This document shows positions 18,273-24,864 of a stretch of 36,952 nucleotides of DNA, piece by piece. Source of the stretch: a virus; IMG/VR virus record IMGVR_UViG_3300006927_000024, positions 1-36,952 of that record; one strand, written 5' to 3'. The notes under the pieces are model-generated. The model was not told the DNA's origin. It searched no databases and saw only the letters and a list, made by a program, of their open reading frames with translations. Position numbers and translations under genes: made by a program. Numbering within the stretch: the stretch's first letter is position 1; the number at the start of each line of letters is the position of its first letter.

Positions 18273-19886
18273 CTAATTAACAACACTTGTATCTATTTGT
18301 TCTTCTATATTTTTCCGTTTCGGATTAATCATACCAAAGTAATTATTCTTATCAACATACTCAAGATAGTTACCTCCCTCTCTCTCTGGATCGGCAAGCC
18401 ATCTCTGGTAGAGTCTGTGTAATATAGATTCTGTTTCTTTACGTAATGCCATAGGTGTATGTTGCATTATAGGAAGAGTAGACAGTCGATACTGGTTCTT
18501 ATCAGCGTCAGATGATGCTTTATACCTCTCCCATAATCTGTAGTCTTTTATTTCCTCTGCACTGTAAGCTCCCTGTTCCAGCTTGGCATCGTCAAATTCC
18601 ATCTTTGCCCATTCATCCATTGGTGTTCCTATGATATCAATAACATGACCGATATCACCTGTAAGTTCTCCAAAGGTTGGGGTTTTAAAATCACTTAAGA
18701 ATTCAGCGTATGGGTTTTCCTCTTTTATCTGACCAAATATACGACCAGAACCCTCGGTTCTGGGCTGATCCCAATTTGCATCCAGCATGAAATAAGTATG
18801 GAGATCATTCGATTGTCCAGCCCTGAATTGATACTCTGCAGGGCTTGATATAGGAAGATTGGAAAGATAGTCAGAGTATATAGTGTTCCATGGTAAGTCT
18901 GCGTACCTGTTGAAAACAGGTACTGGTGCATTTGGGTCTACATCCTTATCTCCCAGTTCTGTACTGGTGGTTATCTTTGTATTCTCACTACCTCTCGTCT
19001 GAGGTGGAAGACCTCTCTCCGCATTAGCAAAATCTATGATTGTCTCCCACTTTTCCCTGTTGTTTAATGTTTCGAGCAACCAATCTTTACCATATTTTTC
19101 TTCTATTGGATCAAAATAGTTTTCTGGAAGATTTTTTCTTGCTACATACAATCGTTGCCATTGTCTTGTTTTATGCGCAAAATGTGGCCCTTCTGCTGTT
19201 GGGAAAATCCATAAAAATCTTCCAGATTCTGTTACCAATCCCTCCTCATTATGTTTAGAAGGCGTATATGAAGATTTAAAAACATTAATTATATCTTGAT
19301 ACCAAGGTAATTCTAGACTGAGTTCAAATGCCTTCCAATCCTTACCATCAATCGTTGCTTCTGTTATACCCTGCTCCTCAAGCTCTTCAAAATATTTATA
19401 CATAGCCTGAGTTTGAGGTGGGCTAAGCATACCCGATACATATTCGGGAGCTTTTTCATCTATTCCTGGTATGTTCATCTTTGCAGGAGAAGCATTAACT
19501 TCATTTAATACTGCACCCGTATAAGCTGTAGTAAAAGGGTCTGGTATTTCTCCTTGATCTGTAGGTATATTTATAACACCACTAGGTTCACTAGGAGATA
19601 TCATAGGTTCTACAGGATCAGCAGGTATCTTACCTGCTTCCTGTGCATTCTTTATCTGCCAATCGTTCTGCCATTCAGTATCGTCACTCCACTTATCAAC
19701 AGTACTTGGGGCATCAGGAGTACCAACTCCCAGAAGCTGTGGCTCATATGATGTCTTTTCTACAATAGGAGTAGTCTTTACATTGTTGGTATTGAATTTA
19801 AAGCTACCTCCTATATCACCATATGCGTCTATCTCACTGACGTATATCTCGCCATTCCCAGTTCTGCTCCATATATTAAATCCCAT
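18273..19886 (-). CDS. Virion-associated protein (537 aa) of unknown function
   Basis: Starts one base after the portal stop. The N-terminus is beta-like (FNIWSRTGNGEIYVSEID), followed by a Pro/Asp-rich linker (about 45-125) and helical segments with many Trp and Tyr (WKAFELSLELPWYQDIINVF, then ARKNLPENYFDPIEEKYGKD, then RYADLPWNTIYSDYLSNL). The last 70 residues are homologous to the end of the next gene (TPMALRKETESILHRLYQRW, GGNYLEY), indicating duplication. No signal peptide or catalytic motif. In short-tailed phages the genes just after portal often encode core or ejection proteins; that is the best guess. Confidence 0.6.
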   Translation of the reverse strand: MGFNIWSRTGNGEIYVSEIDAYGDIGGSFKFNTNNVKTTPIVEKTSYEPQLLGVGTPDAPSTVDKWSDDTEWQNDWQIKNAQEAGKIPADPVEPMISPSEPSGVINIPTDQGEIPDPFTTAYTGAVLNEVNASPAKMNIPGIDEKAPEYVSGMLSPPQTQAMYKYFEELEEQGITEATIDGKDWKAFELSLELPWYQDIINVFKSSYTPSKHNEEGLVTESGRFLWIFPTAEGPHFAHKTRQWQRLYVARKNLPENYFDPIEEKYGKDWLLETLNNREKWETIIDFANAERGLPPQTRGSENTKITTSTELGDKDVDPNAPVPVFNRYADLPWNTIYSDYLSNLPISSPAEYQFRAGQSNDLHTYFMLDANWDQPRTEGSGRIFGQIKEENPYAEFLSDFKTPTFGELTGDIGHVIDIIGTPMDEWAKMEFDDAKLEQGAYSAEEIKDYRLWERYKASSDADKNQYRLSTLPIMQHTPMALRKETESILHRLYQRWLADPEREGGNYLEYVDKNNYFGMINPKRKNIEEQIDTSVVN

Positions 19887-19887
19887 G

Positions 19888-21699
19888 TTATTCCCTTGGC
19901 CCTAACAATCCTATATCTCTTAACTGTTGTTCAGCACCCTGACCGTTAGCTCCACCAGGTCTTGGAGAACCTGGTGGTACATTCGGCCCTGCCTGTGGTG
20001 TAGGCATAGGTGGAGGAACTCCCATCATAGCATTAGGCATAACCATAGGATTTGCTGTTGGTGGCCCGCCCTGTCCCTGTGGTTGTCCCTGTGGTGCCTG
20101 TGGCATCATACTCTGCTGTCTCATCATCTGCTTCTGCATAAGTAAATGCATCAACTCACCATAATAGAACTGTGCCAGATCAGATCGTCCCCGATTCTCG
20201 GATGCCTGAAGAAGAGACCATAATGATGCTTCTGGAAGTACCCTTTCAGCCATCTGTTCCTTGATGGAGTCCTCTATGGTATCGGCATCCTGTAATCCAA
20301 GTATCTTATCCCTGACATATATATCAGATAACAGAGGTGTCGGGCCTTCTCTTGCCATCTGTGCCATAGACATACGGGACATATCGTCTTCTGGTAGCTG
20401 GCTTACCAGTGTAATCTCTGGAGTGCCAGCCATTCCTATTGATTCAGGATTAACAGCCTCACTGAAGTACACACGATTCCTGTCTCTGCCACTTACACTT
20501 ACGGGATCATAAGCTCCAGTGCCATACTGATCACAGATAAGATGTGTGATCTGAATATATGCGTCTTCCATTGCTGTAATTCTTGGTTGAAGAACGGTAT
20601 CAATACCCTGTCTTAGTGTATTAATAGCAAATCCAGATAGTTGAAACTGTAAATCACCGTATACTGTATGTGGAATAGCACCTCGCTGCATCTCGCCAGC
20701 TACCATTCCCATGTAAGCACCAGTTTCTTTTGCAACTTCCATGAGTCCAAGAGGTTTAATATCTTCTCCCTGTGCAAGAGCGACTTCAGCTCCAGCTTTA
20801 TAGGGGTCTTCATCAAGAGTTTTCTGCCCATCTCTTGAAGTTATAGCTATACCCTGCTTCCTAGATCGGGCAACCATCTCCATCATGACTGACATAGTAA
20901 AGTTATGCTTATCATAAAGGTCACGGTTAGCTGCATATACAGATTCTCCGTAGTCAGAAATAGTATCAGTGATAGATGTTTCATCTAAATTCTGTACTAA
21001 TGGCTGTGGCCCAACCATACCTATAAACACAGGGACTCTTTCGGCACCATGTGGTGTAGCCTGTTTGAGTATTGTTTCTCCAGTACAGACTATATTGTGT
21101 TCCTCATCATAGTAATCATAGATATCAATGGGCGTTTCATCATCTTGTTCATCTAAAGATATGCCATATTGTTGAAGAATCTCGTCCTTGGTCTTCTGTA
21201 TCTTATAGCAAGCCCACGCTAAGCCTTCTTCACCTTCGCCCCAGTAAGTGTGCATGATATCCCACGGGGTAATATCTATCTGTGTCCTGTCTTTTGAGTC
21301 GGTATGAAGTAGTGCCCTGCCTGCGTACCAGCCTCTTAAAGCTATATACCATGCCATTTGTTCCCGTAGTGATGGCTGTAATCTTCTTCTGAGTCTTTCA
21401 TCAGCAGCACGTAGTATGCCTATAAGGAACTTTTCCTTTGCATCATTAACATCACGTTCTTCTCTCGGCTCTTCTATATTGGGAATACGTATAACAAGCT
21501 GTGCCGATGACATCCATGAGATGATTTTATCTGCATATGTGCGTGGTTCATTAGAAGTATAAGACTCATACCCATCGCCTGCGTCATATGGACGCATACG
21601 ATATATATCATAATCATCCTGCATCCTATTTCTAAAGGGATAAGTTGCATCTCGGTGATTCTCAACTAGTTTAACTATTTCATCTGCAGTCTTTCTCAC
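19888..21699 (-). CDS. Portal protein
   Basis: 603 residues, GTG start overlapping the large-terminase stop (GTGA), so the two are coupled. The N-terminal part (TADEIVKLVENHRDATYPFRNRMQDDYDIY, then RTYADKIISWMSSAQLVIRIP) matches the opening helices and the crown/wing entry of phage portals. A long central helix-rich region contains REQMAWYIALRGWYAGRALLHTD and TPWDIMHTYWGE, typical of the portal wing; NRDLYDKHNFTMSVMMEMVARSR, then RQGIDTVLQPRITAMEDAY fit the stem and clip helices. The last about 90 residues are a Pro/Gln/Gly/Met-rich tail (MMRQQSMMPQAPQ onward), probably flexible inside the capsid. Place directly after the large terminase is standard. Family assignment rests on length, helix pattern and order. 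Confidence 0.82.
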   Translation of the reverse strand: MRKTADEIVKLVENHRDATYPFRNRMQDDYDIYRMRPYDAGDGYESYTSNEPRTYADKIISWMSSAQLVIRIPNIEEPREERDVNDAKEKFLIGILRAADERLRRRLQPSLREQMAWYIALRGWYAGRALLHTDSKDRTQIDITPWDIMHTYWGEGEEGLAWACYKIQKTKDEILQQYGISLDEQDDETPIDIYDYYDEEHNIVCTGETILKQATPHGAERVPVFIGMVGPQPLVQNLDETSITDTISDYGESVYAANRDLYDKHNFTMSVMMEMVARSRKQGIAITSRDGQKTLDEDPYKAGAEVALAQGEDIKPLGLMEVAKETGAYMGMVAGEMQRGAIPHTVYGDLQFQLSGFAINTLRQGIDTVLQPRITAMEDAYIQITHLICDQYGTGAYDPVSVSGRDRNRVYFSEAVNPESIGMAGTPEITLVSQLPEDDMSRMSMAQMAREGPTPLLSDIYVRDKILGLQDADTIEDSIKEQMAERVLPEASLWSLLQASENRGRSDLAQFYYGELMHLLMQKQMMRQQSMMPQAPQGQPQGQGGPPTANPMVMPNAMMGVPPPMPTPQAGPNVPPGSPRPGGANGQGAEQQLRDIGLLGPRE

Positions 21700-23024
21700 C
21701 AGTGTTTCACCTTTATTTTTTGTCGATCACTAGCGTAACTGAACCCAAAGTGGTATACAAGTCCATAGATTAGTGCTTTAACACCATGATTATATTTATC
21801 TTCTGGAGTATTGCCAACTATATTTCCATCCCTGTCCATCTTCCACCTGTATGCCTGTGTCTGTCCTGTGAATGGATTAGGCACGGCACCGAACTCAGAA
21901 AGAAGTCCACGGCAATTTGGGTTTATACTCAAACGTGGATAGCCAGCAATAGGATCAACTTTAAGAAAAGACTTAAGCCTTTCCGTACCGTCCATGATTC
22001 CTACCTTCTGTGAGGAAAGATATAAACCAGTATTGGCAAGCCATACCTCTGCAGGAGCTGGCATAGCCTGATGTTGAGTACCAGCTATATCAATCACACC
22101 GTACTGTACATCCTGCCACCAAGGTTTAGTCATAGCAGCATCTATTATCTCTTCCGTCACCATGCCTATTTCATATATCTCATCAAACACCCTGACGTTA
22201 TCGTCAATTATTTGTACAGCTTCCAACGCATAACCACCAGCATACCCAGGGTCAATCCAGATATGAACAGGCTCGTGTGGGATATAATCAACTTCTTTTG
22301 TGTGTATACTGGCTCTGAATTCGTTGAAGACAAGTCCTCTAGGTGGTACAGGCTGCCCTTCAATACGTTCCATAAAAAAGTCATCACTAGAAAATGCCTC
22401 CAGCCTTTTTATTTCTGGATCATCCCTACCACCAGGATACAGATGATAATTAGAATAGCTGGGAAGAGAGAATGACTGTTCGTCATTTACCCCCGATTCC
22501 CAAGCCGTAAAAGTCTGAGGATACCATCCCAGAGAGCTTTCAAACGTACCGCCAAGGAAGAGCCATCCTTTCTTCGGGGCACATCTACCAACCATTCTGT
22601 GGAATGTTTCCAGATCAAGCTGTGACGCTTCACATCCAACGATACCATTGGGGGCACGCATGGCGAGTGTTCTTGGGTCTTTCGCTGACTTTGTTTCGAT
22701 TCTCGTCCCATCGGATAACACAATCCTTCCCGGGTCTACCCTCTTCGTTACTTCCGCAAGGATACCGAGCTTGGCAAAGTCTTCAGTAAGATATTCAAAC
22801 TCCGCTCTAGTCCTCTCGTAGTCAGCAGCTACAAGCCAGTACAACCCAGGACTTTCGTCTTCCAGAAACTTCTGAAGAAGGAACTTGGAAGCGACCATAG
22901 ACTTACCAGCCTGCTCACCACCAGCTACCAGTATGAATCTCTTGTTTGAATTTAATATGGTTGACTGTTCGTTAGTAGGATGAAAGTCGACTATCTCAAA
23001 TACAGGTGAGGTAGTCGTTGCCAT
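21696..23024 (-). CDS. terL: Terminase large subunit (packaging ATPase-nuclease)
   Basis: 442 residues. The ATG overlaps the stop of the 39-aa gene by one base (TAATG). The ATPase half has Walker A GGEQAGKS (35-42), the motif-II-like strand LYWLVAADYERTRAEF (61-76), a Walker-B-like segment PNGIVGCEASQLD (125-137, Glu132 as probable catalytic carboxylate), and the coupling strand GWLFLGGTFES (153-163). The nuclease half has an RNase-H-like strand HIWIDPGYAGGYALEA (Asp258), a second acidic strand YGVIDIAG (Asp312), and a C-terminal segment DKYNHGVKALIYGLVYHFG that supplies the last metal-site residues. All parts of a packaging motor are present, so it is likely active. Classical Walker B (four hydrophobics then DE) is diverged. 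Small subunit upstream and portal downstream complete the packaging set. Confidence 0.88.
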   Translation of the reverse strand: MATTTSPVFEIVDFHPTNEQSTILNSNKRFILVAGGEQAGKSMVASKFLLQKFLEDESPGLYWLVAADYERTRAEFEYLTEDFAKLGILAEVTKRVDPGRIVLSDGTRIETKSAKDPRTLAMRAPNGIVGCEASQLDLETFHRMVGRCAPKKGWLFLGGTFESSLGWYPQTFTAWESGVNDEQSFSLPSYSNYHLYPGGRDDPEIKRLEAFSSDDFFMERIEGQPVPPRGLVFNEFRASIHTKEVDYIPHEPVHIWIDPGYAGGYALEAVQIIDDNVRVFDEIYEIGMVTEEIIDAAMTKPWWQDVQYGVIDIAGTQHQAMPAPAEVWLANTGLYLSSQKVGIMDGTERLKSFLKVDPIAGYPRLSINPNCRGLLSEFGAVPNPFTGQTQAYRWKMDRDGNIVGNTPEDKYNHGVKALIYGLVYHFGFSYASDRQKIKVKHW

Positions 23025-23143
23025 TAATACTTCTTAGATTTCTTTGCCTTAGTCATCTTCTGACCAGACTTCTTTGCGTATCGCTTGGCAGCAGCCTTAC
23101 CCTTTGAACTGTATGAGAAATGTTTCTTTCCTACTTTGGGCAT
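23024..23143 (-). CDS. 39-aa Lys-rich basic protein upstream of terL
   Basis: A short gene: ATG at 23141-23143, TAA at 23024-23026 sharing one base with the terL ATG. The ribosome site GGGAG lies eight bases before the start. The product begins MPKVGKKHFSYSSKGKAAAK and ends in KAKKSKKY; 14 of 39 residues are Lys or Arg. Very short lysine-rich proteins starting MP-x-VGKK followed by an F/Y-x-Y-x-x-x-GK motif occur in many environmental phages, often near terminase genes (from memory). The charge suggests binding to nucleic acid or to the packaging complex; function unknown. Coupling to terL supports a real gene. Confidence 0.7.
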   Translation of the reverse strand: MPKVGKKHFSYSSKGKAAAKRYAKKSGQKMTKAKKSKKY

Positions 23144-23241
23144 ATTACACTCCCTTTTTATTTACTGATATTTACCGACATTACCGTCAAGTGTTGCAGT
23201 GTTGCAGTATAAAAGGGATGGAGTCACCCCTCCACACATCC

Positions 23242-23412
23242 TCACTCACCGTCTAATAACTTCATCCCTAATGCAATGATACCACCAGTACATCCAGTAA
23301 CAACTGCAACGTACTGTTCACCATCCCGACATAAAGCTACCGTACTGATAATACCAAGGGCAAGAATAGCTAAAATAATCTGCGGCCTTATCTTCTTAAA
23401 GAATTCGTTCAC
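23242..23412 (-). CDS. Holin-like two-helix membrane protein (56 aa)
   Basis: GTG start at 23410-23412 with an excellent ribosome site (AAGGAG, six bases upstream), TGA at 23242-23244. The product has a short charged N-terminus (VNEFFKKIRP), a first membrane helix (about 11-27, IILAILALGIISTVAL), a tight turn with charged residues (CRDGEQ), a second hydrophobic stretch (about 34-52, AVVTGCTGGIIALGM) and a charged tail (KLLDGE). A small hairpin membrane protein with short ends fits a holin or other lysis-timing membrane protein. It lies between the two terminase genes. No endolysin is recognisable nearby, so the lysis role is inferred from topology only. Confidence 0.65.
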   Translation of the reverse strand: MNEFFKKIRPQIILAILALGIISTVALCRDGEQYVAVVTGCTGGIIALGMKLLDGE

Positions 23413-23458
23413 AAGGTTCTCCTTAACGGGCGGTACTCAACTTATATTAACTATCTCC

Positions 23459-23540
23459 TAATATATATATATATACTATATATAAGCTATATATATATAG
23501 ATAAGTCTTTAGAAGACTTATCTATCTCTTTATATATATT
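23459..23540 (-). other. AT-rich element: TA tract plus 13-bp perfect hairpin
   Basis: In the gap between the small-terminase and holin-like genes, a nearly pure alternating TA tract (about 23459-23498) runs into a perfect inverted repeat: 23497-23509 pairs with 23513-23525 (stem core AGATAAGTCTT, loop TAG). The flanks are poor in G and C. The tract should melt or extrude easily. Possible jobs are an intergenic mRNA processing or attenuation site, a DNA-unwinding element, or part of a packaging-initiation site next to the small terminase. The sequence does not choose between them. Confidence 0.6.
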
Positions 23541-23578
23541 AAACTGTCAGGGGTATCCCCACCAATATTCATTAAAGG

Positions 23579-24085
23579 CTAAGCCATGCCCCCCTTCTCG
23601 TTCAGTATCTCATTCACCTGATCTATAGCAGTTTTGTCTTTCTTATCATTCGATACATCCGAGTCAGTATCCGAGTCCTTAGCGAGTGATCTTAGTTCCT
23701 TGAGTACATCCTTAGCTGTGTCGTTGTCTACCATCACTGTCGGCCTGTACTTAGTCGGAAGATTAGCATTCAGCAGAGTGATGAGCAAGATCGGATTCGA
23801 CTTAGCGTCCTGTATCTTAACTCGATCTAGAGCTAACTGCTCTAACGACTCACAGAACTGTATATCAGCTTCATCTAGTCTCTCCATGAAACCAAAGTAG
23901 TTCTCCTTCTGCCACTTCATGACCGTCCTATACTTAACACCAGCATACTGACAAGCTGTCGTCTTACTTCTAGTCTCAACGTAGCATGAAAGAAACTTAT
24001 CCTGCAGTCTCCAGCTACGTTTTTGACTAGGGCTAAGTGCTTTGTAGGTATCCTCAGTCTTGCTGTCGATTCTAGTAACTAGCAT
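23579..24085 (-). CDS. terS: Terminase small subunit
   Basis: 168 residues, first gene of the leftward block; ATG preceded by AAGGGG. Residues about 25-60 hold a helix-turn-helix of terminase type: QDKFLSCYVETRSKTTACQYAGV followed by KYRTVMKWQKENYFGF. Then comes the oligomerisation helix region (MERLDEADIQFCESLEQLALDRV) and the segment NPILLITLLNANLPTKYRP, a pattern common in small terminases of this type. The C-terminus is charged and Asp/Lys-rich (SDTDSDVSNDKKDK) and could contact the large subunit. It would bind the packaging start on the concatemer; such sites often lie in or near terS, which makes the structured region just upstream a candidate. Family assignment by helix pattern and context with terL. 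Confidence 0.8.
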   Translation of the reverse strand: MLVTRIDSKTEDTYKALSPSQKRSWRLQDKFLSCYVETRSKTTACQYAGVKYRTVMKWQKENYFGFMERLDEADIQFCESLEQLALDRVKIQDAKSNPILLITLLNANLPTKYRPTVMVDNDTAKDVLKELRSLAKDSDTDSDVSNDKKDKTAIDQVNEILNEKGGMA

Positions 24086-24234
24086 TCTAGACCCCTTGAC
24101 CTAGCGGTACTCCGCTAGGTTGATTCACCTCTGGTCACTTTGTGACCAACTGAGCAATTTCGCTAATGGTACACCAGATACGGAGTATCTGTCGAGACAT
24201 TAGAATCGGAAATCGAACATTCGTTCTGGGTCAT

Positions 24235-24286
24235 CCCCCTCCCCAAAGAAAGAGCATTCAAACCCCTCCCCCTAGTCCCCCTCCCC
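24235..24286 (-). other. Potential G-quadruplex / mirror-repeat triplex element
   Basis: On the plus strand 24263-24286 is four C-runs of 4, 5, 5 and 4 separated by T, TAGT and T, so the minus strand has four G-runs with loops of 1, 4 and 1 base. That satisfies the usual G-quadruplex rule with room to spare. The same block is a near-perfect mirror repeat around TAGT, the geometry for intramolecular triplex DNA. A further pair of C-runs (5 and 4, separated by T) stands at 24235-24244. On the minus strand this is the non-template strand for terS and the template strand for the early block. Whether it folds in vivo cannot be told from sequence. Confidence 0.65.
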
Positions 24287-24299
24287 TCGGGGACATCCT

Positions 24300-24353
24300 A
24301 CCCCACTGCGGTCTCTTAGTGTCAACGAAGTTGACACAGAGACCTGGTGGGGT
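24300..24353 (+). other. Three-tier nested hairpin in the early leader
   Basis: Outer stem ACCCCAC (24300-24306) with GTGGGGT (24347-24353), middle stem GGTCTCT (24310-24316) with AGAGACC (24338-24344), inner stem GTGTCAAC (24319-24326) with GTTGACAC (24330-24337), apical loop GAA. The interior loops are only two to three bases. With 22 pairs it is the most stable leader structure before the first early gene. No T-run follows, so it is not a terminator on the plus strand. Confidence 0.75.
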
Positions 24354-24456
24354 GGTCGGATGGTGTCGGCAATTTCTCCGACATCGGATGGCTCCAAAGG
24401 AGCCATAAGCCACTGACCAAAGGTCAGTAGGGTAGCCACCAAAGGTGGCAAAGGAG

Positions 24457-24471
24457 TTAGGCTATGCCTAA
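24457..24471 (+). promoter_or_regulatory. Hairpin enclosing the start codon of the 126-aa gene
   Basis: TTAGGC (24457-24462), loop TAT, GCCTAA (24466-24471). The ATG (24464-24466) lies across the loop and the first stem base; the ribosome site GGAG (24453-24456) ends directly before the stem. If formed in mRNA it would leave the Shine-Dalgarno open but could hold the start codon, so it may tune initiation. Confidence 0.6.
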
Positions 24472-24844
24472 GATCGGAAAAGCGAAGCTAGCGAAGCTAG
24501 GACTGGGGCCAGACGGCAAGCTGAAAGTCGGAGACTTTCTAGCTTGGTGGCTAGACCCCAAAAACGGCAAGGTAGGTGAAACCTACCTTGACAAAGCAAC
24601 TGGCACAGAGAGAAAGACGAAGTCTTTCCACTCTGTGCTATCAGGCTTCAACGAAGCCTGTGGCCTCTACTACGACCTTGACACCAAAGGTGTCATTGCC
24701 CTGACCAATGAGGCTGAGGCCAGAGGCCTCATCAAGATTCGCCCCACCAGAGGTGGGGTCAAGGGAGTCCGCATCAGTCTACCGACTGATGGAGGATCAA
24801 GAGGCATCTCAGCACTAGCTGAGATGGGCTTAGCTCCTAGCTAG
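24464..24844 (+). CDS. 126-aa early protein encoded within the hairpin array
   Basis: First gene of the rightward block; GGAG eight bases before the ATG, stop TAG inside a 9-bp stem. The N-terminus is basic and repetitive (MPKIGKAKLAKLGLGPDGKL), from a 9-base tandem repeat. The core (WWLDPKNGKVGETYLDKA, then KSFHSVLSGFNEACGLYYDL, then GLIKIRPTRGGVKGVRISLP) looks like a small alpha/beta nucleic-acid-binding or winged-helix-type fold; the FHSVLSGFNEA-to-RGGVKGVRI order reminds me of a recurring phage/marine microbial domain, from memory only. It carries thirteen or more perfect hairpins, for example the codons of GFNEA form an 8-bp stem. The protein still reads as a normal globular sequence, so synonymous positions seem to serve the stems. 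Function unknown. Confidence 0.72.
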   Translation: MPKIGKAKLAKLGLGPDGKLKVGDFLAWWLDPKNGKVGETYLDKATGTERKTKSFHSVLSGFNEACGLYYDLDTKGVIALTNEAEARGLIKIRPTRGGVKGVRISLPTDGGSRGISALAEMGLAPS

Positions 24845-24864
24845 GCTCTGCCTAGCTAGACACT

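Larger units (their letters stand above)
24086..24463. promoter_or_regulatory. Divergent intergenic hub between late and early transcription blocks
   Basis: 378 bases without a credible gene. It must hold the start signals for both blocks, since terS reads left from 24085 and the 126-aa gene reads right from 24464. I could not find a convincing -35/-10 pair on either strand; a TAGAAT at 24201 is the best rightward -10-like hexamer but lacks a partner. The region contains perfect hairpins at 24099-24120, 24132-24148, 24175-24191, 24275-24294, 24300-24353, 24364-24383, 24388-24406, 24412-24428 and 24435-24449, a C-rich mirror repeat (24235-24286) and an 8-base direct repeat TCGGATGG (24356-24363, 24384-24391) flanking one hairpin. 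It is visibly richer in G and C than the genes around it. Candidate for origin, packaging site or structured leader. Confidence 0.6.

Noticed and set aside
24166-24408. 80-codon plus-strand open frame in the hub
   Set aside because: Its composition simply follows the C-runs and stems (Pro-rich), it has no ribosome site, and it lies across structural elements.
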